64,000 nucleotides of DNA from Flavobacterium sp. 140616W15 (GTDB lineage: Bacteria; Bacteroidota; Bacteroidia; Flavobacteriales; Flavobacteriaceae), in the NCBI RefSeq assembly GCF_003668995.1, contig NZ_CP033068.1, positions 248,001-312,000 on the forward strand. The letters are read 5' to 3'. Position 1 is the stretch's first letter. Each line of letters starts with the position of its first letter. The notes under the pieces were generated by a model. The model was not told where the DNA came from and searched no databases. It was given only the letters and a program-made list of their open reading frames with translations. This document shows, in pieces, positions 17,072 through 25,085 of this stretch. A program made the position numbers and the translations under genes.

Positions 17072-18388
17072 ATGAGTATTATATCATTAATTATAAAAAG
17101 AGAATTTATTTCTAAAGTTCGTAATAAGTCATTTGTTGTAATGACTTTTTTAAGTCCGCTATTGTTTGTTGGGATAGCAGCTTTTATCGGATATTTAAGT
17201 TCTATGAAAGCTGAAACAAAACGTATTGCAATTCATGACGAAACGGGTTTGTTTGCTTCACAGTTTACAAAGCAGAATGCGAAAAATATTGAGTTCAGAT
17301 ATCTTGATTTATCAAAAGTGCCATTACAATCACTAAAAGATAGTATTGCTAAAGAAAGTTTAGATGGATTGCTTTTGATTCCTAAAACGGATAAGATAAA
17401 AGATTTAGAAGGTCGGATTGAATTTATATCAAATAATAGTCCAAGTATTTCTTTTATAGAAAACACACAAAATACAATTGCGGACGAGATTACGAGAATT
17501 AATTTTCAAGAAGCAGATTTAGATACATTAGCGATAAAAAATGCTCAGGCAAAAGTAAATATTCATCTTGCAAAAGCATCTGGAGAGGAAAGTTTAAAAG
17601 GATTAAATGAAATAAAAATTGCTATTGGAGGATCATTTGGCTACTTGATAATGATGTTTATTGTTATTTATGGTAATATGGTTATGCGAAGTGTAATCGA
17701 AGAAAAAACCAATAGAATTATCGAGATTATTATCTCATCAGTAAAACCTTTTCAGTTAATGATGGGTAAGATAATTGGAACTTCATTAGCAGGGTTATTA
17801 CAGTTTTTAATTTGGGCAGTAATAGGATTTGCTTTAATGTTTGCTGCATCGGCATTTTTTGGTGTAAATGTTGGTCCAACCGCCAAGATTCCGCCAGAGT
17901 TAATGCATGCAGCTCAAAAGGAATTCATAGGAACGGCACAAATGTATATCAATGAATTATGGAATTTGCCAATTGCAAGTATCTTAATGGGATTCGTGGT
18001 TTATTTCATAGGAGGTTATTTTTTATATAGTTCGTTTTATGCCGCTATTGGGGCAGCGGTTGATAACCAAACCGATTCGCAGCAATTTCTTTTGCCTATT
18101 ATTATGCCTTTGATTTTGAGCGTTTATATTGGTTTCTTTACTGTGGTGAATGACCCGCATGGGACTATTGCTGTAGTGTTTTCGATGATACCGTTAACCT
18201 CACCGATTGTTATGTTAATGCGACTTCCGTTTGGAGTGCCTTGGTGGCAAATAGTTATTTCAGTAACTTTATTGTTTGCTTCGTTTTTTGCAGTAGTTTG
18301 GTTTGCTGCCAAAATTTATCGCGTAGGAATATTGATGTATGGTAAGAAACCTACATGGAAAGAATTATATAGATGGCTTAAATATTAA
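17072..18388 (+). CDS. ABC transporter permease, ABC-2/NatB family
   Basis: A 438-residue inner-membrane protein. One N-terminal helix (about residues 22-42) precedes an extracytoplasmic domain up to about residue 190. Five or six helices then form the ABC-2 core, including VMRSVIEEKTNRIIEIIISSVKP, which is typical of NatB-like Na+ or drug exporters. It pairs with the frameshifted ATPase upstream, and the substrate is unknown. If the ATPase lesion is real, this permease would lack its partner. Start ATG 17072 follows an A-rich leader directly after the inverted-repeat element. Confidence 0.9.
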   Translation: MSIISLIIKREFISKVRNKSFVVMTFLSPLLFVGIAAFIGYLSSMKAETKRIAIHDETGLFASQFTKQNAKNIEFRYLDLSKVPLQSLKDSIAKESLDGLLLIPKTDKIKDLEGRIEFISNNSPSISFIENTQNTIADEITRINFQEADLDTLAIKNAQAKVNIHLAKASGEESLKGLNEIKIAIGGSFGYLIMMFIVIYGNMVMRSVIEEKTNRIIEIIISSVKPFQLMMGKIIGTSLAGLLQFLIWAVIGFALMFAASAFFGVNVGPTAKIPPELMHAAQKEFIGTAQMYINELWNLPIASILMGFVVYFIGGYFLYSSFYAAIGAAVDNQTDSQQFLLPIIMPLILSVYIGFFTVVNDPHGTIAVVFSMIPLTSPIVMLMRLPFGVPWWQIVISVTLLFASFFAVVWFAAKIYRVGILMYGKKPTWKELYRWLKY

Positions 18389-18406
18389 AAAAGTAACAAA
18401 GGTACT

Positions 18407-18724
18407 GAGCGACAAAGGGACAAAGGTTTTAGGTTTTGTGCCTTTGTTCTTTTTAGTCTTTGTGGTTAATATTAAAATAATAATAAAGCTGTAGGGTTGT
18501 AAAGATACAAAGATTTTAAACTTTGTACCTTTGAGCCTTTACAACTTTGAGCCTCAAAAAAAGATATAGAGCAACAAAGGGACAAAAGCTTTAGGTTTTG
18601 TGCCTTTGTTCTTTTTTAACCTTGTGGTTAATACTAAAATAATAATAAAGCTGTTGGGTTATAAAGTGACAAAGATTTTAAACTTTGTACCTTTGTGCCT
18701 TTGCAACTTAGAATCTCAAAAAAA
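18407..18724 (+). repeat. Diverged tandem duplication, two units of about 160 bp
   Basis: Unit A (18407-18568) and unit B (18569-18724) align along their full length with scattered differences. Shared words include aggttttgtgcctttgttct, taaaataataataaagctgt and gattttaaactttgtacctt. Each unit is rich in (C)CTTTGT and has no open frame. The array covers the entire 336-bp gap between the ABC permease and the response regulator and ends at the regulator start codon, so the promoter or leader of the regulator lies inside it. Confidence 0.85.
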
Positions 18725-19888
18725 ATGAGTAAAATACTAATTATAGAAGACGAAGCAGCTATTCGTAGAGTACTTACCAAAATACTATCAGAAGAAAATG
18801 ATAGCTATCAAGTGGAGGATGCAGAAGATGGTATTTCGGGACTTGAAAAGATAAAAAATAACGATTACGATTTGGTTTTGTGTGATATCAAAATGCCAAA
18901 AATGGATGGTGTTGAGGTATTGGAAGAAGTGAAGAAAATCAAACCTGAGATTCCAATGGTTATGATTTCTGGCCATGGTGATATGGAAACAGCAATTCAT
19001 ACCATGCGCTTAGGAGCATTTGATTATATTTCAAAACCGCCAGATTTAAATCGTTTGTTAAATACAGTTCGTAATGCTTTGGACAGAAAAAAGCTTGTTG
19101 TTGAAAATAAGATTTTAAAGAAAAAAGTAAGTAGAAATTATGAAATGATCGGTGATAGTGAAGCTATTAGTCATATTAAAATTATGATTGATAAAGTAGC
19201 CGAAACCGAAGCAAGAGTTTTAATTACAGGGCCTAATGGAACCGGAAAAGAATTGGTTGCACATCAACTGCATGAAAAAAGCGGACGTTCTAATTATCCT
19301 TTAATTGAAGTAAACTGTGCAGCGATTCCTAGCGAATTAATCGAAAGTGAATTGTTCGGACATGTAAAAGGTGCTTTTACATCGGCTGTAAAAGACAGAG
19401 CAGGTAAGTTTGAAGCAGCTGACAAAGGGACTATCTTTCTAGATGAAATTGGGGATATGAGTCTTTCGGCCCAAGCCAAAGTTTTGCGTGCTCTACAAGA
19501 AAGCATGATTACAAGAGTAGGAGCTGAAAAAGATATAAAAGTAGATGTTCGTGTGGTTGCCGCAACGAATAAAGATTTAAAAATCGAAATTGCAGAAGGA
19601 CGTTTTCGAGAAGATTTATATCATCGTTTGGCTGTGATTTTGATAAAAGTTCCACCTTTGAACGATAGAAGAGAAGATATTCCTGCTTTGATTACTCATT
19701 TTGTTGAAAAAATAGCATCAGAGCAAGGAAATGCTGTTAAGTTATTTTCGCCTCAAGCAATACAATTATTGCAAGAATATGATTGGACAGGAAACATAAG
19801 AGAGTTAAGAAACGTTGTGGAACGCCTTATCATATTAGGTGGAAGTGAAATTTCTGAAACAGATGTAAAAATGTTCGCAAGCAAATAA
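18725..19888 (+). CDS. Sigma54-type response regulator (REC + AAA+), lacking a DNA-binding domain
   Basis: A 387-residue NtrC-family protein. The receiver domain has acidic E8/D9, phospho-acceptor Asp54 and Lys104. The AAA+ domain has Walker A GPNGTGK (169-175), the sigma54-contact loop GAFTSA (216-221), FLDEIGD (Walker B) and a sensor region with GNIRELRN. The protein stops about 30 residues after that motif, where NtrC has a Fis-type helix-turn-helix, so it should activate sigma54-RNA polymerase without sequence-specific DNA binding. ATG 18725 (MSKILIIEDE) is chosen over GTG 18695, which lies within the tandem repeat. No sensor kinase is adjacent. Confidence 0.93.
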   Translation: MSKILIIEDEAAIRRVLTKILSEENDSYQVEDAEDGISGLEKIKNNDYDLVLCDIKMPKMDGVEVLEEVKKIKPEIPMVMISGHGDMETAIHTMRLGAFDYISKPPDLNRLLNTVRNALDRKKLVVENKILKKKVSRNYEMIGDSEAISHIKIMIDKVAETEARVLITGPNGTGKELVAHQLHEKSGRSNYPLIEVNCAAIPSELIESELFGHVKGAFTSAVKDRAGKFEAADKGTIFLDEIGDMSLSAQAKVLRALQESMITRVGAEKDIKVDVRVVAATNKDLKIEIAEGRFREDLYHRLAVILIKVPPLNDRREDIPALITHFVEKIASEQGNAVKLFSPQAIQLLQEYDWTGNIRELRNVVERLIILGGSEISETDVKMFASK

Positions 19889-19914
19889 AAATTAATTTAA
19901 TGATTTAATGATTT

Positions 19915-19956
19915 AAAAATTTAAAGATTGAACTAACGTAGAATCTTTAAATTTTT
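19915..19956 (+). terminator. AT-rich hairpin after the response regulator
   Basis: A 15-bp perfect stem AAAAATTTAAAGATT/AATCTTTAAATTTTT with a 12-nt loop, ending in a T run. It is plausible as a terminator, but its AT-only base makes it weak, and it also resembles an intergenic repeat. Confidence 0.5.
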
Positions 19957-19984
19957 AAATTTTTAAATTTTTCAATCTTTGAAG

Positions 19985-20637
19985 ATGAAACTAAAAAAAT
20001 AAACGAAAAGTTACAGGAAGCATTAATTGAAAACGGTTTAACTGAAGCTAATGCATTGCAGCAGGAAACTTTTTCTACACTAAAGAGTGGGGTGGATTGT
20101 ATTGTTGTGGCTCCAAAAGGAAGTGGGAAATCAACAACGATTGTATTGAATGTTATTCAGCAATTGGCAGGTAAAACTGAAGAATCACCACGTGCTTTGA
20201 TTATTGTAGAAGACAAAGCAAAGGTGCTAGAAATGGAAGAACTTTTTGAGAAATACGGTAAGTATAATAATCTTGAGGTTTACGGAGTACATGACAAAGG
20301 AGATATGGATTATGATAAAAACTATATATCGACTGGGATTGACGTTTTAATCGGTACGCCAAATAAACTAAGCGATATGTTTACTACTGCAGGATACAAT
20401 GTAAATCGTTTGAAAATGTTTATTTTAGATGATGCTAATCCAATCTTAAAATTACGTCATGAAACTAAAATCATGCGTATTTCTAATAGTATTGCTAAAA
20501 CGCAACGAATTGTTTTTGCAGAACAACTGACAGAAAGCATCGAAATTTTGACTGATAAAATGTTACTGGAGCCTTATTTATTCGAAATAGATGAGGAAGA
20601 AGACAACGAGGATGAAGAAGAGGATATTGAAGAATAG
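19985..20637 (+). CDS. DEAD/DEAH-box-like ATPase, N-terminal RecA domain only
   Basis: About 210 residues carrying only the first RecA-like domain of superfamily-2 helicases. It has a Q-like segment (EANALQQETFSTLKSG), Walker A APKGSGKST and a DEAD-position motif LDDANP, then an acidic tail (DEEEDNEDEEEDIEE). No helicase C domain follows, so unwinding is doubtful; a regulatory or RNA-binding role is inferred. The start is unclear. The coding frame is open from 19951 but has no ATG; TTG 20056 is too short. ATG 19985 (MKLKK) is followed by a stop that disappears if the A7 run at 19993-19999 had eight A. It heads a run with DUF2007, Cof-HAD and GNAT genes. Confidence 0.72.
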
Positions 20638-20675
20638 ATTTTAATTAAGATATTAATAAATAAAATAGAAATGAT

Positions 20676-20894
20676 ATGGGATTAATGAAAGTATTTTCGG
20701 GGAGTGAAATTTTAGCACAAGCGTTACAGCAAAAATTGGAAGAGGCGCAAGTAGATACAGTAATTAAAAATAATATCCAATCGGCTCGTTTAGGTGGTTT
20801 TGGAAATACAGATTTAGCTGTTGAAGTATTTATTCAAGAGACTGATTTTGCAAAAGCAAATCCTGTTATCGAAGACTTTAGAATGAGTCTTTAA
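20676..20894 (+). CDS. DUF2007 family protein
   Basis: A 72-residue protein matching the small DUF2007 (putative signal transducing protein) family: MKVFSGSEILAQALQQKLEE, then a central IKNNIQSARLGGFG and a C-terminal AVEVFIQETDFAKANPVI. Members look like PII-type or ferredoxin-like folds and their biochemical role is not established. Starts at ATG 20676 or ATG 20685 (MKVF) are both possible. It sits 38 bp after the DEAD-like gene and is separated from the Cof gene by an 80-bp gap with a hairpin. Confidence 0.85.
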   Translation: MGLMKVFSGSEILAQALQQKLEEAQVDTVIKNNIQSARLGGFGNTDLAVEVFIQETDFAKANPVIEDFRMSL

Positions 20895-20917
20895 GGACAA
20901 GTAATTAAGCTTACAGT

Positions 20918-20954
20918 TTTCAGTCGCAGTTTACAGTGTTTACTGTGACTGAAA
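20918..20954. repeat. Hairpin, cagtttacagt-type intergenic repeat
   Basis: Arms TTTCAGTCGCAGT and ACTGTGACTGAAA pair over 13 bp with one G-U pair and an 11-nt loop that repeats the same word (ttacagtgttt). There is no T tract, so termination is uncertain. Confidence 0.5.
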
Positions 20955-20974
20955 CGGGTAACTAAAAAAAGAAT

Positions 20975-21778
20975 ATGCAATATAAAATGCTGGTTTTAGA
21001 CATGGATGATACCTTGTTGACCGATGACCATAAAATTTCGGAAATTAATAAAGAAATGCTTCTTAAGGCTCAAGAAAAGGGAGTTTATGTAGTTTTGGCT
21101 TCTGGTAGACCAACTTCGGCTATGACTTCTTTTGCAAAAGAATTGGAATTAGATTTAAATAATTCCTATATGATTTCTTTTAACGGAGCTGTTATAAGTA
21201 GCGTAAAAGAGGATGAGGTGCTTTTTGAGCAAACTTTGTCAAAAGAACAAATACATGAATTGTATGATTATAGTGTGGAAAAGAAAACACACATTATTAC
21301 CTATTTGAATAACGAGATTATCAGCGAAACAGACTCTGAGTTTATTGAAATAGAAAAGACAATTACTGGTTTAAAGCATACTAAAGTCACAAGTTTTAAA
21401 GAGGCAGTTACTACTAATGCTGTGAAATGTATTTTGCTCGAAGAGCCAAATTATTTGAAAGGTCTTGAAAGTGATTTAAAAGCGAGGATGCCTCATTTAA
21501 GCGTTGCAATGTCTAAGCCTTTTTTCCTTGAAGTAGCTCAAAACGGAATAGATAAAGCGACAAGCCTTAAGCTTTTGGCAGATAAATTAAACATTCATCA
21601 AAGCGAAATTATTGCTGTAGGAAACGCAGGCAATGATTTAACGATGATAGAATATGCAGGTTTAGGAGTTTGGGTAGACAACGTTACTCCCGAATTACGA
21701 GATAGAGCCGATGTTATTGTTGCTTCAAATAATGATCATGGTGTTGCCGAAGTAGTGCAACGATATATTTTAAACTAA
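20975..21778 (+). CDS. Cof-type HAD-IIB family hydrolase
   Basis: A 267-residue HAD phosphatase of the Cof/YidA class. Motif I is D9MD11DTLL, motif II lies in VVLASGRPTS, and the C2B cap domain spans about residues 85-190. The C-terminal motifs III/IV are DKATSLKLL and AVGNAGNDLTMIEYAG. Relatives dephosphorylate sugar phosphates or flavin and PLP phosphates with broad specificity. It is cytosolic. The GNAT gene follows after 2 bp, so the two are co-translated. Confidence 0.94.
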   Translation: MQYKMLVLDMDDTLLTDDHKISEINKEMLLKAQEKGVYVVLASGRPTSAMTSFAKELELDLNNSYMISFNGAVISSVKEDEVLFEQTLSKEQIHELYDYSVEKKTHIITYLNNEIISETDSEFIEIEKTITGLKHTKVTSFKEAVTTNAVKCILLEEPNYLKGLESDLKARMPHLSVAMSKPFFLEVAQNGIDKATSLKLLADKLNIHQSEIIAVGNAGNDLTMIEYAGLGVWVDNVTPELRDRADVIVASNNDHGVAEVVQRYILN

Positions 21779-21780
21779 GT

Positions 21781-22308
21781 ATGAAAACTCCAATTGAGAC
21801 AGAACGATTGTTACTAAGAGAACTTTTTTCTACAGATGATGTAGGGCTTTTTGAATTGGAATCTAATCCTAATGTACATAAGTATGTAGGGAAGAAGCCG
21901 ATTACTCATATTGATGAAAGCCGTGCTTATATTAAATTTGTACAACAGCAATATGAGGATCATGGAACTGGCCGCTGGGCTGTAGTTCTCAAAGAAACCA
22001 ATACTTTTATAGGTTGGTCTGGAATAAAATTTATTACCGAAAGTATCAATAATCACAAGGATTTCTACGAAATAGGATATCGTTTTATTGAGGAGCATTG
22101 GGGTAAAGGATATGCTACTGAAGCTGGGAAAGCTTTTATAGATTATGCTTTTAATACAATGAAAGTAGAAGGAATTTATGCTTATGCAGATGCAGGAAAT
22201 AGTGGTTCTAGAAGTATTCTCGAAAAACTAGGACTAAAGTATGTGAATTCTTTTATGCTTGATGGTGAACAAGAAGTTTGGTATGAACTGAAGAATCCTC
22301 ATCTTTAG
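21781..22308 (+). CDS. GNAT family N-acetyltransferase, RimJ/RimL-like
   Basis: A 175-residue acetyltransferase of the RimJ/RimL branch. Supporting motifs are the opening ETERLLLREL, the acetyl-CoA motif EEHWGKGYATEAGKAFIDYAF, and NSGSRSILEKLGLKYV near the end. Such proteins acetylate ribosomal protein N-termini or small amines; the target here is unknown. It is only 2 bp after the Cof-type hydrolase, the last gene of the run. The gap to the next gene on the minus strand holds a 14-bp inverted repeat. Confidence 0.9.
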   Translation: MKTPIETERLLLRELFSTDDVGLFELESNPNVHKYVGKKPITHIDESRAYIKFVQQQYEDHGTGRWAVVLKETNTFIGWSGIKFITESINNHKDFYEIGYRFIEEHWGKGYATEAGKAFIDYAFNTMKVEGIYAYADAGNSGSRSILEKLGLKYVNSFMLDGEQEVWYELKNPHL

Positions 22309-22329
22309 GCTTTAAAAAACACAATGTCT

Positions 22330-22413
22330 CCCAAATCTTTACAATCTCTTAGTTTTAATCTAGAAACAAAATGTAGGTAAGTTGTTGCTGATTTTGGTAT
22401 GTAAAGATTTGGG
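22330..22413. repeat. 14-bp perfect inverted repeat between convergent genes
   Basis: CCCAAATCTTTACA (22330-22343) and TGTAAAGATTTGGG (22400-22413) are exact reverse complements 56 nt apart, with a shorter ACCGTT/AACGGT pair immediately downstream. It could be a bidirectional terminator or the ends of a tiny repeat element. Confidence 0.5.
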
Positions 22414-22462
22414 TAACACCGTTCCGTTACTAGATAACGGTATATCTTAAGTACTTTTGAAC

Positions 22463-22981
22463 TTATTTTTTCGCAACTGAAATAAAATATTTATTTCCAT
22501 CTCCCATTGTAAGTTTTACACGTTCGTCGCAAAGGTCAATAGAGTAATTAGCATTCTCATAACAAGAACAAGTTGTGTTTTTGTCTTTTGACATTTCTGT
22601 TTTACAGTTGTTGCTTTTGTATGTTGACAATTGTGGTGTGTACAATGATACTAAATCTGTCGAAGCAGTTACTAGTGATATAATACTTGCAGTATTACCA
22701 TTTGCAATTCTATAAACGATTCTGTCTGTGTAAGAAATGTCGTTTACAATTACTTTTCTGATGTAGGTATAAGCAGTTGAACCTTCCTCAACAGATTTTA
22801 CTTCAAATTTAAATCCAATACCACGTACTTCAATATCAAATTTTGATTGTGAATTGTAACTTGCCCAAGAGGTAAGTGTGGTAATAGAAGGAAATGGATT
22901 TGTAGTAGCACTAGTAGTTTGTGCTTGTACTCCAAAAGTAGTTAATAGCATTAATAAGATTGTAGGGAAAAATGCTTTCAT
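22463..22981 (-). CDS. Hypothetical secreted protein
   Basis: A 172-residue protein that I do not recognise. A clear Sec signal peptide (MKAFFPTILLMLLTTFGVQA, cleavage near AQA/QT) precedes a Ser/Thr-rich mature region predicted as mostly beta. Four cysteines cluster in the C-terminal half, including a CSCYENANYSIDLC segment, and could form disulfides in the periplasm. It has no lipobox and no T9SS C-terminal domain. It is isolated on the minus strand, with a 625-bp gene-free stretch upstream. Confidence 0.75.
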   Translation of the reverse strand: MKAFFPTILLMLLTTFGVQAQTTSATTNPFPSITTLTSWASYNSQSKFDIEVRGIGFKFEVKSVEEGSTAYTYIRKVIVNDISYTDRIVYRIANGNTASIISLVTASTDLVSLYTPQLSTYKSNNCKTEMSKDKNTTCSCYENANYSIDLCDERVKLTMGDGNKYFISVAKK

Positions 22982-23606
22982 GTTTTTGTAATTAATTTTA
23001 ATATACCTACTCTATATGGTTTTCGGTTTGCCCATTTATATTTTCATTCAGTTAAGAATTCAATATGTTTATGAAAAAGTAACTAACGTAAATTGATGCC
23101 AATTAGTATTGTTTTTACCACATTTTTCGTGGCGTGAATTTAAGGCGAATATTTACGCGAACAAAGCGTATAATAGGAAAACTTTATTTTTTAAATTTTT
23201 TATTTTTCACTGGGTGTATCTTGTTGATAGTTATATAATTGTGTGGTTTTTTTTAATATAAAAAGGCTCTGTAGAAAAAAAATAGGATATATAAATAGGA
23301 TTTATCTGCTAGTTAAAATGCTTTTTTGATTTTGATCTTTAAAAAAAAGTCTAGAGAGCATTATTATTGGGGTAAAATGAAACTTTTTGTTCTTTTTTTC
23401 TAGATTTTTCGTTTCATTTTTCTCAAAAGTAAAAAGAGTATTGCTTTTTCGGTATTTTTTGGAGGAAATAAATGTTACTGTAAGTCAAAATATTGATATA
23501 TAGCTTATTATTGATTTCATTTTAAAAAATATTGTACGTAAATTTGCAAACTCTTTTGTAAAGAGATAAATTATAATAGATACTACTTAAAACGTAGTTT
23601 ATTGCT
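22982..23606. other. 625-bp gene-free region upstream of mtaB
   Basis: A very AT-rich stretch between the divergent secreted-protein gene and mtaB. I see no open frame of useful length on either strand, no RNA gene and no strong hairpin. The only supported signal is the mtaB promoter element near its right end. A small RNA or a long leader of the minus-strand gene cannot be excluded. Confidence 0.5.
23539..23546 (+). promoter_or_regulatory. TAnnTTTG -7 element for mtaB
   Basis: TAAATTTG matches the Bacteroidota -7 consensus and lies 60 bp before the mtaB ATG. The nearest upstream TTG (23511-23513) is 25 bp away, slightly more than usual. Confidence 0.5.
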
Positions 23607-24941
23607 ATGGAAAATAGAAAAAAAGTTGCTTTTTATACGCTTGGATGTAAACTGAATTTTTCAGAAACATCAACAATTGCCAGAAATTTTAATGATGAAG
23701 GTTTTGATCGTGTCGATTTTGAAGATGTTGCTGATATATATGTGATCAATACATGTTCAGTTACTGAAAATGCTGATAAACAGTTTAAGCAGGTTGTGAA
23801 GAAAGCGATGAAACTTAACGATAAAGCATTTGTTGCAGCTGTTGGGTGTTATGCACAGCTTAAACCAGAAGAATTGGCATCGGTAGATGGTGTTGATTTG
23901 GTTTTGGGTGCAACCGAAAAGTTTAAGATTACTGATTACATCAATGATTTGAGCAAAAATGATATGGGCGAAGTTCATTCTTGTGAAATTTCGGAAGCCG
24001 ATTTTTATGTAGGAAGTTATTCAATTGGAGATAGAACTCGTGCCTTCTTAAAAGTACAGGATGGTTGTGATTATAAGTGTACCTATTGCACAATTCCGCT
24101 TGCAAGAGGAATTTCACGTAGTGATGCTTTGGAGAATGTATTACAAAATGCAAAAGAAATATCAGCTCAAAATATCAAAGAAATAGTTCTTACTGGAGTT
24201 AATATTGGAGATTATGGAAAAGGGGAATTCGGGAATAAGAAACACGAACATACTTTTCTGGATTTAGTTCAAGCTTTGGATAAAGTAGAAGGAATTGAAC
24301 GATTGAGAATTTCTTCGATAGAACCCAATTTGTTAAAAAATGAAACAATTGAATTTGTATCTAAGAGCAGAACTTTTGTGCCACACTTTCATATTCCGTT
24401 ACAATCAGGAAGTAATGATATTTTGAAATTAATGAAGCGTCGTTACCTTCGTGAAGTATATACAGAGCGAGTAAATAAAATTCGCGAAGTTATGCCTCAT
24501 GCTTGTATTGGAGTCGATGTAATTGTTGGATTTCCTGGTGAAACGGATGAGCATTTCTTAGAAACCTATCATTTTTTGAATGAAATGGACATATCTTACT
24601 TACATGTTTTTACTTACTCTGAACGTGACAATACCGAAGCGGCTAATATGCCTGGAATTGTTCCTGCAAATGTGCGTGCCAAACGTAGTAAAATGCTACG
24701 AGGATTATCAGTAAAAAAACGCCGTGCTTTTTACGAAAGTCAATTAGGAGCTAATAAAACTGTACTTTTTGAAAGTGAAAATAAAGAAGGCTACATTCAT
24801 GGCTTTACTGAGAATTATGTAAAAGTGAAAACGCCTTGGAATCCTGAACTAGTAAATACGCTACACGAAATTAATTTAACTACCATTGATGAAGACGGAA
24901 GTGTACGATTAGAGTTTGTAAATAAATTAGCAGAAGCCTAA
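23607..24941 (+). CDS. mtaB: tRNA (t6A37) methylthiotransferase MtaB
   Basis: A radical-SAM methylthiotransferase of 444 residues. The N-terminal MTTase domain has cluster cysteines Cys14, Cys50 and Cys81. The radical-SAM motif is C154DYKC158TYC161, and a C-terminal TRAM domain starts at about residue 375. The opening VAFYTLGCKLNFSE is the MtaB form, as opposed to MiaB or RimO. It adds a methylthio group to N6-threonylcarbamoyladenosine at position 37 of tRNAs reading ANN codons, using two 4Fe-4S clusters. It is monocistronic with its own promoter and ends at a large palindrome. Confidence 0.93.
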   Translation: MENRKKVAFYTLGCKLNFSETSTIARNFNDEGFDRVDFEDVADIYVINTCSVTENADKQFKQVVKKAMKLNDKAFVAAVGCYAQLKPEELASVDGVDLVLGATEKFKITDYINDLSKNDMGEVHSCEISEADFYVGSYSIGDRTRAFLKVQDGCDYKCTYCTIPLARGISRSDALENVLQNAKEISAQNIKEIVLTGVNIGDYGKGEFGNKKHEHTFLDLVQALDKVEGIERLRISSIEPNLLKNETIEFVSKSRTFVPHFHIPLQSGSNDILKLMKRRYLREVYTERVNKIREVMPHACIGVDVIVGFPGETDEHFLETYHFLNEMDISYLHVFTYSERDNTEAANMPGIVPANVRAKRSKMLRGLSVKKRRAFYESQLGANKTVLFESENKEGYIHGFTENYVKVKTPWNPELVNTLHEINLTTIDEDGSVRLEFVNKLAEA

Positions 24942-25004
24942 AAGAGAAAGATAAGACTGAGCAAGAAAGCAAGACTTACGAGATTTTATAATAGAAGAAA
25001 GAAC

Positions 25005-25064
25005 AAACACAAATTCCACAAATTTACACGAAACAGTTAGTGTAAATTTGTGGAATTTGTGTTT
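25005..25064. repeat. Perfect 25-bp palindrome between convergent mtaB and SDR genes
   Basis: The arms at 25005-25029 and 25040-25064 are exact reverse complements over 25 bp with a 10-nt loop (gaaacagtta). The arm contains aaattccacaaatttacac. Its position between two converging genes suits a bidirectional terminator, but its length and the word match to other gaps (aaattcgtg-type text at 44041) suggest a dispersed repeat. Confidence 0.75.
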
Positions 25065-25085
25065 AATATAATTAACAGTTTTTAA

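Noticed and set aside
18389..18724. Regulatory RNA or riboswitch in the tandem repeat
   Set aside because: The repeats are low-complexity CTTTGT words without a stable or recognisable fold, so a riboswitch is not supported.
24942..25085. Possible CRISPR-like repeat near 25005
   Set aside because: There is only one palindrome and no direct repeat array or cas gene, so it is not CRISPR.
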